Origin: Salminus brasiliensis
Taxonomy: Eukaryota; Chordata; Actinopteri; Characiformes; Bryconidae
Reading direction: 5' to 3'
Assembly (NCBI RefSeq): GCF_030463535.1
Contig: NC_132879.1
Coordinates: 41,663,970-41,727,969, forward strand
Length of the DNA stretch: 64,000 bases
The notes beneath the pieces were generated by a model, which was not told the origin of the DNA, made no database searches, and worked only from the letters and a program-made list of their open reading frames with translations. Below are positions 27,301 through 57,539 of the stretch, in pieces. Every line of letters starts with the position of its first letter. The first letter of the stretch is position 1. Position numbers and translations under genes: made by a program.

Positions 27301-28300
27301 CAGCTCCAGGAGGTGTGTGGCAACAGCGGGGATGGGTGCCCAGAATCTGGTTCCTTGCGCCTAAGGACGAGTCTAGGGGCAGCAGCACCACACTCTGCAG
27401 AGTGTGTCTGAGACCGTTGGTCGCCTGATGCAGCAACAGACGGACCAACGGCAAGGGCTCATAAAAACATTTTTTCCCCCCGCCATATCCCTAGTCCATA
27501 TCCGATGGATGTACCGGATACGTATTCTGGCGATCCGGAGCTTTGCGAGGGGCTTGTGTTTCAGTGCTCGGTTTATTTAAGTTGTCAAGGAACCAGCACT
27601 GACCAGGCGAAAGTCACCTTTCTCGCATCCCATCTCACGGGCAAAGCTCTGGATTGGGCCACCTGGGAGGAGCTTGATGTGAAGCACTTCAAGGCAGTGT
27701 TTCAGCGTCCCCAAGGGGGGTTCACGACCTGCTGCTGTGGCTGGAGCAGGGCGACAGGTTGGTAGCCCACTATGCGCTGGAGTTTCGCCCCCTAGCCACG
27801 CGTAGTGGGTGGAGTCACGCCATACTTGTCCCCCGTTTGCAGCAAGAGTTGGCATGCCGAGGTGAGGCACTTGAGCTGGACGAGCTCATAGCGCTCGCCA
27901 TCAGGCTCGACCACCACCTCTACCAGGCCCCGAGGTGCTGGGGGGCCAGGTGCTGTGGAGAAGGGCTAACCCCTCCTGTAGCTCATAGTCATGCCACATT
28001 CCCTAGCCATGCCACATTCCCTAGCCATGTCATGTTTCCTAGCCATGCCATGTTCCTTAGCCATGTCGTCCAGCCCGCAGCCACCTCAGTTAGGGGACCA
28101 CTGGACATCGAACCCATGGAGGTGGGCGTGTGGGCATCATGCCTACATCCTGGCCCATGGTCCCTACCCCGGTGGCAGCGCCCAGCACCTCTGCCAAAGT
28201 TAAGGCGGTGCCCCGCTCGCCCTCCGAAACCATGGCGGCTTACGATCAGAGAGTCTTACGATCAGAGAGTTAGTTGGTGCTGCCCTTGCCACCTTGGCTA
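27301..28300 (+). pseudogene. Ty3/gypsy gag remnant
   Basis: The frame at 27505-27765 contains YSGDPELCEG, FQCSVYL and TGKALDWAT, the conserved gag core of fish Ty3/gypsy elements. The reading then shifts, and 27759-28304 continues with LLLWLEQGDRL, HYALEFRPLA and LIALAIRLD, followed by the IEPMEVG motif that precedes the zinc knuckle. A large deletion seems to sit around 27655-27670, where several residues of the core are lost. The knuckle, protease and polymerase are missing. This is element debris, in the same orientation as the LTR at 26188-27005. Confidence 0.8.
27987..28058 (+). repeat. Four 18-bp repeats encoding a hexapeptide
   Basis: Four 18-bp units start at 27987, 28005, 28023 and 28041. 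In the gag frame they encode SHATFP, SHATFP, SHVMFP, SHAMFL. Unit length is a multiple of three, so the frame is kept. They lie between the gag core and the EPMEVG motif. Confidence 0.9.
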
Positions 28301-28315
28301 CTGATATTGCAGCAT

Positions 28316-28590
28316 TCACAAGTGGAGAAACCTTGAACAGCACCAAGGATAAGTGTCGATCCCAGTCTTGCTGATGGCTGTCGGTAATAATCGATAGCTT
28401 GTGGTGAACGTGCGACTGAAATTCTCCACCAGTCTGATGCTCTGCAAGTGAAGTGTTGTATCAGTCTTCCTGCCGACTAGCCTAATACACAACCCGGCCA
28501 TGACCTGTGTCTCAAAGTTCCACCCCTGGTCACTGTACAACTCTTCCAGGCACATCTTGACTGCCACAATTCCCCTGAACTACCATTTCT
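28316..28590 (-). pseudogene. Ty3/gypsy integrase remnant
   Basis: The minus-strand frame reads CLEELYSDQGWNFETQVM, then KTDTTLHLQS, RLVENFSRTF and DTYPWCC. These match the integrase core around the second catalytic Asp (the SDQG block) and the region with the catalytic Glu (usually D-G-x-V-E-R-F-N-R-T; here decayed to R-L-V-E-N-F-S-R-T). It faces the gag remnant, so it comes from a separate insertion or an inversion. Confidence 0.8.
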
Positions 28591-28599
28591 TGATACTAG

Positions 28600-29300
28600 T
28601 CCACACTGTAGAAACCACAAGCTGGAAATGCAGACATGCAGACTATGGCATTCCGCTGCCTTATAGGCATGGTTTGTTTTCTGATCTTTAGTCAGATGAA
28701 GAATTCAGAAAAAAAGAACATTGCTGACTTAAATATCATAAAGAGTGTAAAAAAAGAGGTTAACAATTCTGAACAGTTTCAGAGCCAGAACAAACCCCCA
28801 ACAGAAATTCTTGTACTTGTATTTATGCACTGGATTTTCCAAACAATTAAGAGTATGTCAAAAAGGGCTTTTGTATCTTATATATATTTACATTAATATT
28901 TTATGGTAATGCCTTCGTTTAGATCATTAAAATGTAAAATAATTTACTGATGATTTATGACTTAAAAATATGTAGCAATTAATGGACTGTGGGAGCACTA
29001 ACTGAGAAAACCATAAGATTATGCTGGCACATTAGATTAAGTTTTGTTTGAGACTTTGAACTTGTTGGTTGAGCTGTATGTTTTTCTTTCTTCATTTTTT
29101 GGAAAAGATTCATTCAGGTTATTTATTTATGGTATTGTGCACCTGTGACTGCATTTTGTGGAAAATAAACCACCATCATATCACGCCCTACTTGTTCTGA
29201 ATCAGTTTTTCCACCACCTCTTGGCTGTCCTACATCTGAGCTTATTACATTGAGGAACAGCCACCATGTTCTAAAAAACACAGGCTATATTGTGCCATGT
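28600..29300. other. Intergenic, no gene seen
   Basis: About 700 bp of AT-rich sequence between the integrase remnant and the Tc1-like element, with no supportable feature. Confidence 0.5.
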
Positions 29301-29301
29301 A

Positions 29302-30709
29302 CACACGTGGACAAAATTGTTGGTACCCCTCGGTTACTGATGGTCACAGAAATAACTTGAATATGACAAAAGTAATAATAAATAGGAATTCTATGAAAAT
29401 GAACAAAGAAAAAAAACTGACATTGATTTTGACCCTTGCTTCAACAGAATTATTAAAAAAAAATATCATAAAATAGGCCTGGACAAAAATGGCACCCTTA
29501 ACCTAATATTTTGTTGCACAACCTTTTGAGGCAATCACTGCAATCAAACGATTCCTGTAACTATCAATGAGAATTCTACACCTCTCAGCAGGTATTTGGC
29601 CCACTCCTCATGAGCAAACTGCTCCAGTTGTCTCAGGTTTGAAGAATGCCTTTTTCAGATGGCATGTTTCAGCTCCTTCCAAAGATGCTCAATAGGATTT
29701 AGGTCAGGGCTCATAGAAGGTCACTCCAGAATAGTCCAAGTTTTTTACTCTTAGCCATTCTTGGGTGTTTTTATCTGTTTGTTTTGGGTCATTATCCTGT
29801 TGCAAGACCCATGACCTGCGACTAAGACCAAGCTTTCTGACACTGGGCAGCACATTTCTCTCTAGAATCCCTTGATAGTCTTGAGATTTCATTGTACCCT
29901 GCACAGATTCAAGACACCCTGTGCCAGATGCAGCAAAGCAGCCCTAGAACATAACAGAGCCTCCTCCATGTTTCACAGTAGGGACAGTGTTCTTTTCTTG
30001 ATATGCTTCATTTTTCCATCTGTGAACATAGAGCTGATGTGCCTTGGCAAAAAGTTCCATCTGTGCATAGGACATTCTCCCAGAAGCTTTGGGGCTTGTC
30101 AACATGTAGTTTGGCCAATTCCAGTCTGGCTTTTTTATGATTTGTTTTCAATAATTGTGTATCACTTGGTTGTCTCCCATGAAGTCCACTTTGGCTCAAA
30201 CAATGGCGGATGGTGCGATCTGGATGTTCCTTGAGCTTGAAGTTCACCTTTAATCTCTTTAGAAGTTTTTCTGGGCTCTTTTACCATTCGTGTTATCCGT
30301 TTCTTTGATTTGTCATCAATTTTCCTCCTGCGGCCACATCCAGGGATCTTTCCTTCGCTTCCTCTGGTCCATATTGAGTGTGGTACACACGCCCTATATA
30401 TAGGCCCACTGACTGATTACAAGATTGTAGACACCTGTGATGCTAATTAGTGGACACACCTTGATTTAAAATGTCTTTGGTCACAATATTTTCAGGGATA
30501 CCATAATTTTTGTCCAGGCCTGTTTAATGAGTTTACTTTTTTAAATAATTCTGTTGAAGGATGGTTCAAAATCAATGTCGGATTTTCATTGGTTCATTTT
30601 AATAGAAATTTTATTTATTATTACTGTTGTCAGATTCAAGTTATTTCTGTGACCATTGTGGGTTTATCTTTCATTAACCGAGGGGTACCAACAATTTTGT
30701 CCACATGTA
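29302..30709 (-). mobile_element. Full-length but inactive Tc1-like transposon
   Basis: The 1408-bp element has both ends: CACACGTGGACAAAATTG at the left and its near-complement at the right, each followed inward by GTACCCCTCGGTTA, and TA dinucleotides flank it (29300-29301, 30710-30711). A second, inner copy of the GGACAAAAAT motif (about 29485 and 30515) gives the IR/DR layout of Tc1 elements. On the minus strand, fragments of transposase survive, including VTFYEP and the block ending LQQDNDPKQT, part of the catalytic domain, and an N-terminal part at 30008-30247. Stops and frameshifts disrupt the frame. Its sister copy is at 42951-44303. Confidence 0.9.
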
Positions 30710-30711
30710 TA

Positions 30712-32213
30712 TGTGGACTTTATGCATAATATCAGAGCCACAGTTGTAGTCCACTATCATAGCAGGTTAACTACCTCTGACCTGATCACATGGCAGTATA
30801 AGGACCTATCTTTCTATCAATCTGTCTAATGATGATCCATTCATTTGTTTCGAGTAATAGCTGCTGTTATCGGGCTGCCCGTCCAAATGAAGGATTTTTC
30901 AATTTTTCCACTGCAGTGAGTCTGGGAGATGCAATCACATGGAAACTGATGCTAATGGAAACCTAGACCCATTCTATAGTGGTGTTGGGCACCCTTTAAA
31001 GCAGTCCCAATCTCTTCAACCCCTTTCAAACTTTTAAGCTTTCAAACAAAAAATTCAGAGGAATTATGAGAGAGGGAGACTGTTTTAAATTCATCAGCTG
31101 TGCATGTGAGTCTAAATGATTTCTCGCTTAACTACATGGAACAGCCCTAAAAGCCTTATGGGGCAGTGTGGTTGTCAAATGCTCAGAATAAACAATAGAT
31201 TCTAGAGCTTCAATCAACTGAGAGATGATGCTCACCCTATGCCTTAATGATGTTTAGCAGGAACCATGGACAGAATGCCTGACAAAAAGTAAAATGACAA
31301 CATGCTAAACCTCTAATAACATCCTAATATGCTAACAACTGGCCAATGTTCAGCGGTGTCCTTGTGAATCCCAAGCTTTTTCAAGAGATTTCTGCTTTTA
31401 GGCTTTACTTGGCTGTAGTCACAAACTCCCCATGCATGTTGTCCTAGAATCGTGGGTAATGTGTGATGTCATGATGGCGGCCATGGTCCCCCTGAGAGTT
31501 AACCTCCTTTGTTCTAATTAGAGAAAGACAGCAACCTACAACCCAAACTCTCTTCTTTTCCCGGTTCAACAATGACATACCCCCCTCCTCCTCTCCCGAT
31601 TGAATTCAAATGAAGCTCAAGTATCTTTATTTATACCATGTATTATCTTTTATATGGACTATTATATGTCCATTAAAGTTCAGACCTCTCCTCTGAAATG
31701 TGTGATGGTATTTGGTGTGGACAAAATATATATTTTTTGCTATCATTAGCAAATGATAACTTTGGTTCCACTGTTTTACTGAAGGGTTACAGTTTAATTT
31801 TTGTGAATTCATATCACTGCATATTAGATCACAATAAATAAATAAATAAATAAATGTTATCTGTGTAATAATTTTATTGATGTTGGTTAACCTACTAGCT
31901 GAGTAACTTAACTAACCTAGGTCCAGTTTTCCCCAAACATCTTATTTTAAGATCCTCTTTGCTGGTAGAGAGAGTGTAATGCTCGCTCAACCATTTAAAA
32001 ATCAACTGTTTGCACAGATGCTTTTGGAAGTCCAGCCTGGCTTTTTAAACCAAACAAAGTTTTTTTTTTTAGTTTTCAGTTTTCTCTTAATTTCTGGCAC
32101 ATTACTTTGGATAAGGTCCTGTTGTCTATAAAAGTATATTCCAAAATGTGTCATCTCCTCTTTACAGGTTGGAACAAACATGCCTCTACAGCAAACTGAG
32201 AACAAGTAGAAAT
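30712..32213. other. Intergenic, no gene seen
   Basis: About 1.5 kb without a supportable gene. GATGGCGGCCATGG near 31471-31486 resembles a YY1 site; an AAAT run lies at 31838-31853. Confidence 0.4.
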
Positions 32214-32280
32214 ACAGTACCACTCCAAAGTTTGGACACACCTGTTTGAATGTGTGCTGAGCATCTTAAAAACATCTGAC
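32214..32280. mobile_element. End fragment of a Tc1-like element
   Basis: AGTACCACTCCAAAGTTTGG followed by ACACACCT is the usual terminus of a common fish Tc1-like subfamily. Only this end is recognisable. Confidence 0.55.
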
Positions 32281-32595
32281 CATATTCTGGTTTCAAAAAA
32301 AAAAAGGACATTACGGACATAAGCATCCGATGTAGTTAGGATGTCGTGGCTGGGAAGGTTTCAAGTAGGCCTAAGTTGTAGGACTGTAGCAGTGTGTGTG
32401 TGTGAGGGCGGAAATACCTTTAACACCATGCAGCTACAGTATATTAATGTACAATTATACAAAAACATTTACTATTTTAGCAGGACCAATAAACAGCCTT
32501 AGTAGCCAATACAACCAAATCATCTCCTTTGTCCTCCCATTGGACATGATGGACTTGTATGAAAAACATGTACAGATGTACACACCCCCTTGCGT

Positions 32596-32596
<1 letters not shown>

Positions 32597-32640
<44 letters not shown>
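32597..32640. repeat. (CA)n microsatellite
   Basis: About 22 uninterrupted CA units. Open frames on both strands through it are artefacts. Confidence 0.95.
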
Positions 32641-32642
<2 letters not shown>

Positions 32643-34390
32643 GCTTAGAATTCATTCCAAACGCAACTCGTTTAATATATCCACCAAATCCACTTTATAT
32701 GATACAGAATAATATCTCAATGTGACCTTCCTTGTAATCAACCGCAGCAGTGATGCTTTCAGAAGAGGGCGGAGCAAAGCACGAGACACATCTACATTGT
32801 CACAGAACAAGAAAAACAAAGTGAGTGAGTTAGTCAGCCCCCCAAAATAACCACTGACTGGAGAAAGGCACTGCTGCCCAGTGGTCAAACGTCAGCTGGC
32901 CTGCAGCAGGGACATGTAGTATCTACACATCAGTAGATGCCCATTTGTAAACCCAATGAAACGGCTGACAAAGAACGGGCTTGCACCGGAGCTGCCCAGG
33001 GTAAGTGGAAAAAGCCACATTGTCTGTAAGCATGAGAATCCTATTATTGGTTGGCTTTGTTTAGCCATACTAAATCACTGTTCCAAAACACACGCTTTAT
33101 TTCGATACTGGTGTAGCAACCAAACTGGAATAACAAAATGGAGAGGGATGAAATAACACTCAACTGTGACAAATGTAGGTGGAAAAATACTTGGAGCAGC
33201 ACTGAATTAGTGGTAGAGGGAGGGGTCTGTGTAATACAGACAGACCCCCACTCTCTCACACATTCCTTCTGACATATTAGATGCAATCTCTTCCACGCTT
33301 CTCTATCTCTCTCTCTCTCTCTCTCCCTCTTTCCCTCTCTCTGCAAAGGCTGTATTTGACATCTGGCAGCCATCTTGAATTGAGTAAGCACAGCTTGCGC
33401 AGATGGATGGTCATGTGACCATATCAACCCCTCTGTGAAAAGCTTAAGCTTTCCACATGTTTGTTGCAGGGCAGGCTGGTAGGCATCTCATTCAATGGTA
33501 AAAGATGGGTTATGGTCACATGACATGACCCCACCACCTGGCTGACCCATTTTAAAATGACCACCAGATGGCAAAGTGTTTTAACTTGCCAAATGATGTA
33601 AAACATGCTAAAAATCAAAAGGAAACAGATACGTGTGAACAAATAGAACAGGACTAGACCTACAAGAGCTTTGCTATCAGATCTCTGAACTCTTCAGAAC
33701 TCATGTTTTGATGGGTTTTTTATATGTATATATATATATTAAATAGTTATGTTTGTCTTTTTAAAGATGTTTCTTGTTAAAGACCACTACAATTGCTTGA
33801 AGGTCTATAATGTCAGCTACGGGACTGAGCCTGTTGGGTCATTGTGCTGTGTTATGTACACAGAGTTAGATAGTTTGTGTAGTTCAGTGGGTCAGTTTTC
33901 AGCATTATTTACCGGCAGCCGTAAAAACTGATTAGAACATTGTGGGTTAAACAGATTTTCATCAAGCAGCAGTGCAGCCAACTTACCAGTGACACAGATT
34001 AGAAAAAGTACCGCTTTCTAATAAGCAAAAATCATGAACATGTTTTATTTCAGGTAAATGAACATTTTCAGAACTATTTTTTGAGCCATTAATGTGTGAA
34101 TGATAGGATTAGTTAGTAACTAGTAGCTTGTTATAATTTGTTAGCTTGGTTTCACTGTTTTACTGAAGGGTTACTGGTAGTTCCATTTTGTGATATTTGT
34201 CAATTCATTTAGCTGCATATTAGCTATGTCATGATGAAGCCCCAATATCACCACACCATCAATAATCAAATACTATAAACAAGGTTGGCAGAATAGTTAC
34301 GTTAGTCTTTTTTAAAGATGTATTAGGTTAGCTAGTAGGTCTAGAACAGCTACGGGATATTACAACAGTGCAAAAACAACTGTGCAAGTA
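32641..34390. other. Intergenic, no gene seen
   Basis: Contains a (CT)n stretch at about 33302-33342 and a CTCF-like word CCACCAGATGGC at 33561-33572. No gene supported. Confidence 0.4.
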
Positions 34391-35500
34391 TTCACTGCTC
34401 ACAAAATTAAAGGGAACACTCCAATAACACATCCTAGATCTGAATGAATGAAATATTCTAATTGAATACTTTGTTCTGTACAAAGTTAAATGTGCTGACA
34501 ACAAAATCACACAAAAATCATCAGTGGAAATCAAATTTATTAACCAATGGAGGCCTGGATTTGGAGTCACACAAAATTAAAGTGGAAAAACACACTACAG
34601 GCTGATCCAACTTTGATATAATGTCCAAAAAAAGTCAAAATGAGGCTCAGTATTGTTTGTGGCCTCCACGTGCCTGTATGACCTTCCTACAATGCCTGGG
34701 CATGCTCCTGATGAGGATCTCCTCCCAGACCTGGACTAAATCATCCACCAACTACAGTCTGTGGTGCAACGTGAAGTTGGTGGATGGAGCGAGACATGAT
34801 GTCCCAGATGTGCTCAATCGGATTCAGGTCTGGGGAACGGGCGGGCCAGTCCATAGCTTCAATGCCTTCATCTTGCAGGAACTGCTGACACACTCCAGCC
34901 ACATGAGGTATAGCATTGTCCTGCATTAGGAGGAACCCAGGGCCAACCGCACCAGCATATGGTCTCACAAGGGGTCTGAGGATCTCATCTCGGTACCTAA
35001 TGGCAGTCTGGCTACCTCTGGAACATGGAGGGCTGTGCGGCCCTCCAAAGAAATGCCACCCCACACCATTACTGACCCACTGCCTGACACTCTGTCACGT
35101 CTGTCACATGTGCTCAGTGTGAACCTGCTTTCATCTGTTGATGTGCCATCCTGGATAAACTGCACTACCTGAGTCACTTGTGTGGGTTGTAGAGTCCGTC
35201 TCATGCTACCACGAGTGTGAAAGCAACACCAACATTCAAAAGTGATCAAAACATCAGCCAGAAAGCATAGGTACTGAGAAGTGGTCTGTGGTCCCCACCT
35301 GCAGAACCACTCTCTTATTGACTGTCTCTTGCTAATTGCCAAAATTTCCACCTGTTGTCTATTCCATTTGCACAACAGCATGTGAAATTGATTGTCAATC
35401 AGTGTTGCTTCCTAAGTGGACAGTTTGATTTCACAGAAGTTTGATTTACTTGGAGTTATATGGTGTTATTTAGGTGTTCCCTTTATTTTTTTAAACAGTG
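34391..35500 (-). mobile_element. Internally deleted Tc1-like transposon
   Basis: The ends CACTGCTCACAAAATTAAAG and, on the other strand, CACTGTTTAAAAAAATAAAG, each followed by GGAACAC, form inverted repeats, with TA at each side. Minus-strand frames encode a C-terminal catalytic portion of a Tc1 transposase: TDESRFTLST, VMVWGGIS, then LMQDNAIPHVA and SPDLNPIEHIWD with the final acidic residue region. The N-terminal DNA-binding part is mostly gone and the frame breaks between 35064 and 34965. Its subfamily differs from that of the 29.3-kb element. Confidence 0.85.
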
Positions 35501-37687
35501 TATGTTCATAGTTTTTGGCTTTATCTAATGTTTAAAGCACACTGCACTGTGAATAACTTTTTGCAGTGTTAATAATGTGGGCTACATAATTACTCCCTGT
35601 AATTCAGTCATTTTCAAGCAACTGTAGACTTCCATTCCCCACATTTGGCATTATCACAACCAAAGTAGTTAAGGGATACTGAAATGAAAAGAATCTTTCA
35701 GTGAAAGACTTGGCGTGAAGTTAGCCAGAATTCATATTTTCAAAAACCATTTGGATGAGTGGAAAGTGAAATGGTTCCAGAAGTGATTTTAGGGTTTTGC
35801 GTTGCAGTCTTTGTTCTTGATAGAAGACTGAAATTCCTGGTCTGTGCAGCACTGCCACGTGCCAACTCAGGGAGTAAATTTATAACATTTGCATTTTCAC
35901 ACCAGTGTTTCTGGATTGTGAAGGACAAGAAAGGAATATGAATATTAAATCCATGATTCAGGATTTGGAATTGCAAGGGAACAACTGAGGGGAAATGTAG
36001 TACAATGGATGTGGCCTTTGCACAGAGTTCAGTGAAACATTATACTGTATCAAAAATCTTAATGGAGCAGCCAGGATCATTTACGTCAGACATTTGAACA
36101 GTGGTCAAAAGAAAGTAGTGTAGGAGAAATGGGGTCAGGCAGGGCCTTTTCCATAACTTCTTTTCCAGCCTTACAGCACTCCCATCCTCTTCTACAACAC
36201 TTTCTCATTCTGAATGTACAAAATAGTCAGAAATATTCCTCTTGCAGACAGTATTCTACAAATCTACTCAACTCCAAGTAGCTGATAATTTGCAGATTTA
36301 ATTTCCTCTCTGAAACCAGTCAATCTTTTGGTTAGGTTGAGAAGTATTCTAATATACAAGTATTTTAAGGTCCAAAACATCTTGTTTTAACACTGGTACC
36401 TGTGGTACAGGCGTTCAGCATGAAAACACACCAAATTTGCTGAAAAAACAAAAACAAAAAACAAACAAAATCCCTGCTACCATTTCTGCCAGTACACTAG
36501 ACAGGTATCTGATGCAGCTTTTTAAAAGTGGACAGTAATGGCCCTCTTGTCTGTATAGAGAATATGCACTGGCCAGGGCAGCTGTCGCTGAGCCGAGACC
36601 TTCTGGCAGGCTCTTCATCAAGCCCCTCCTACCCAGTGCCTGCAAATCTGGGCCGATAGAAATGACTCCCAGATGCCCCTGGCCTCTGCGTTCCCAATAA
36701 ACAAGAGTCCTGTGTGAGAACAAGGAGATTTTATACAGGCTAGTCTCAGTGCTAACACCAGACCTGCTAGGAAACGCACAGTGAAATGAAAGCCACAGGT
36801 TTAACAAAGCAGGAGGCACAAACACGCACGCAATGAGACAAAAACAAAACAGTGGCACCAGATTTTACATCATTTTAGGCTTTACTACAAAGACAAAGTT
36901 AGGATCCAACAGTACAGTGGGCTGGGGTACTCCATGAACTACAGAGCACCATCATTATCGATCTAAAAGCTTTTCTATAGTCTAAAAAGCTAGTGTTAGC
37001 TGTAGCACCATTCATTTGAGATGTATGCATGGTCATTGGCTTGTATATAGCTTGGGTAGAGGTCACATACAAAGAGCACATACATTAAGATTTACATCAT
37101 CCTCATCTATTATTACCGGAATGAAATATAGCAGTACGAGACAAACACCGGACTGAAGAGGGGATCACTAGATCTAGTCTTTGACTTATTAAAAAAACAA
37201 CAAAACTAATTATCTAACCATTCCATCATTCTGTACAGTAAGCTTGTGGAATATTACAACTATCTACAGTACAGTATAATTTTGAAGTACAAAAATATAT
37301 TACAAATCTCCAGGAAATCTCCAGGGATATTTACATGGGCACTTTCTCAACAAAATGTGTCTATAAAGCTCAAGAGGAGGGCTGTGAATGACAGGACAGC
37401 AGTTTAGTTTCAACCCTAGGGTGGCATAAGAAAAATTAAAGAGTCTTCCAAGAAATGTCAAGCACCACAGAGTTTGCAGTTGGATTTTTTTTCCTCTTCC
37501 AGGGATGAAAACACATTAAAATTTTCACTGCATGCTTTGGCAGACTTGAGGGGCATAGTAGGAGGCCCCACCAAAAAAAATAAAAAAATAAAATAAAAAT
37601 CCCACAACATTCTTGTGTCTAGATCCACTTGTCCACTTCTTCAGTCGGGCACATCAGCAGGTGATGACAATGGAGCTCCTCTGAGTC
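35501..37687. other. Region downstream of aebp2; probable 3' UTR in part
   Basis: Minus-strand sequence just after the aebp2 stop at 37688 should include its 3' UTR. I see no canonical AATAAA on the minus strand down to 36400; an ATTAAA variant lies at about 36295-36301. The 147-codon minus frame at 36415-36858 has no known domain and probably lies in untranslated sequence. Confidence 0.4.
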
Positions 37688-54991
<17,304 letters not shown>

Positions 54992-55180
54992 CCTTGATAG
55001 CGAGAAGTGTCTCGTGTGCGTCTAACTAAGTTTGAGGAGAGCAGACCGAATCAAAATGTGGGCATTTGTTCTCCTCGGCTAAGCTACGAGCACACAACGA
55101 GAGGTTGAGCAGGGCGGAGCCAAAGATGACGTCGCCCCCACTGACTCCACGTGTTTGAGCTACTTCAAACAGAACTGGCT

Positions 55181-57539
55181 TGTTATGTGAGAAGTTGTTC
55201 AGTAACATGTCATTTTACTTAAAAAAAACCCGACAGATTGGCTTTACAGATCGTCAGCAGTAGCCGTACATCAGTGGAAAGATGCGCTAGATTGAGTGAC
55301 ACCAGTCCACCCGTCCACTGGGACATTTGACTTCATTAGAGCAGGGGACATAATGGGACCTGGGAAGTTATTTCTTCGTTTTTTTTATTTAATATTTTTT
55401 AATGTTGCATTTCATTAATTATTTGAATCATTTTCAGTGTACTTAATGATTAGGATTACCAATGTGTGTGTGTGTGTGTGTGTGTGTACGATCCGCATTA
55501 TCTAGGGTAGTATTTAGGTGAAAGCAATATTTTGTATCGTGTTCTAAAGTAATATTACGTCAAAAATTGCACTTTTTCATCGGGAACAACGCAATTGGAG
55601 AACAAAACTGAATTGCTGTAGAAATTTAAAGGGAGCAAGTTAAAGGTTATGCCTCCAGTGGTCATTCGGATGGTGGATGTCTAAAGAATAGTGTTCTGGT
55701 CCACAGTAAACTCAAGTGTTTTTGTCGATTCACATTTTTTTACAGAAAAATAATGACATTTTAGATCACGAGGAACTTTAAATGAAAGTCTACGTTTACT
55801 GTCGTAGGATACATAGAAAAATGCTGTTCGTATTAATAAAAACTCAGTGCGTGATTGGCTGGCTGAGCCTGTATCTGAGCCAGATACTTACTTCCTGAAG
55901 TTTTTCCAAGCCTGCTTGCGATGCGATGTGTTGTGATGTGTCTTTTTCATTTTACAATTTGTCAGGACTAATAAAGAAGGCATCAACTCACAAATCTTTC
56001 GGGGGGGAAAAAAACAACGCACTATTTTTTTTCTGTTTGCCTGAGAGCCCTCTAACGAACTGACCAGCAGGTGCAACGCTAGCCCGATTTAGAGAGGGGT
56101 TTAGCTTCCCAAACACAATTAGGTTTAATCTAATAGCTTCAGGCTACATCTGCTTTTTTCACACACATTTTACAAACCCAGTGTCCCTTCAAATAACCTC
56201 CTGGTGAATTTTAATAACCCGTTAAATTACTTACAATTACCGCTCCAACCTTCTTTGACTAAAACCACTCTGGCTGGCGATGGTGGGCGCACTAGGCAGC
56301 TAGTCAGTCATTGTCCATGTGGTGTGTTGTAGATCAGGGCAAGCACGCTGGCGTCCAAAGCAAGAGGAAAGCAAGGAGGGATGACTGTGGAACAAAAACA
56401 TCCATTTGAGCATGGCCAGAGTTGGATATTAATTCAGTTAATCCGTAATATTTAAGATAAAGTTTCAGTGGCTGTCCATACAGACATGTAAACATGCCTG
56501 TATTGTACTGTAAGGAAATCAGATGTGCCCCAAATGGCACTCTTCTCAAATAATGTAGGTAAAAAATGTTTGGAAACTAGAGGAACTATAGAAACTGCTA
56601 GGACCTGGAGTTGAAAACTAAGAGGGACCCCTTGTAGTAGTCTGCTTACATTTTGCAGTCAGCCTCTATGGGAACTGGCCTGTACTGCTCCACTCCTCAG
56701 TCCTATAAGGACTATGTGACATACTGCTTGATGCCAGAGACTGTGGACACACTATCCCTGAAGCGTATAGTTCAAAATACTTCAATACTCAAATACAATA
56801 GTTCAAAAAGTTCACACTCAGTTCATTTGAGTTCAAACATTTTGGTATTTTGAGTTAAGATAAATTTATTCAGTTATGTTGACAGAGAGTTTCAATGAAA
56901 TATGGTGACCTTTAGGGTGTGCCTAATGTTTAAGCAGTGCAACCTTGGTGAGTAAAACCCTTTCCTATTGGTTTCTGCCACCATATGTTTGCATACTGGT
57001 CTTTCCCCCCTCACTTTCCATCAGTGTGTAGTCATTCCATTACCACTTTCTCTGTTGCTGAGTGTGGCTTTATGTTGGCTGAATGCTGCAGTAACCACTA
57101 ATGCAGAATTTTGTCACTCATTACTGTGAAGATGGTGATTGTGGTGATGGTGATGTCAGTTAGTGAAAGTTTGAGGTCTTCAAATCTGGTCATTGAATCC
57201 AGTTTTCAGTCCTGGACTTGTAATGCTTGGTGTGACAGTAAGTGGCCAATCAGTCACATTAACTGTTCCCTTTAGCTTCCAGTGAGAACAAAATCCCAGA
57301 CTGGAAACAGAATTGATTGCCTTTATGTAAATTTGTTTAATGTCTATTTTAGTACATTTACAATGAACTCAGTGTATAATAGTTCAATTTTAGTGCAGTC
57401 AAGTAACACATAACACATTTTAAATTAGGCATTTCTGTGCAATTACAGTATTATATGTACAAACATAGCTGTTTCATTTAGCACTCTTTAGGTGCATTGA
57501 TCACAAGTACACTTTAGTGCATTGTTCTCACTAGGAAAT
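55181..57539. other. Upstream of aebp2, no gene seen
   Basis: It contains a (GT)n run at 55463-55488 and, at 57055-57098, a patch similar to 15092-15135. No exon or promoter for a divergent gene was supported. Confidence 0.45.

Noticed and set aside
31471..31490. YY1-like GATGGCGGCCATGG suggesting a promoter.
   Set aside because: No CpG enrichment, exon or TATA nearby; a single short motif is not enough.
36415..36858. A 147-codon minus-strand frame downstream of aebp2.
   Set aside because: No known domain; probably lies in untranslated or intergenic sequence.
37520..37560. Minus-strand text TMPLKSAKA, resembling the TMPQKRLKR ending of AEBP2.
   Set aside because: It is out of frame with exon 8, and no AG acceptor lies directly before it. 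The likeness is probably chance.
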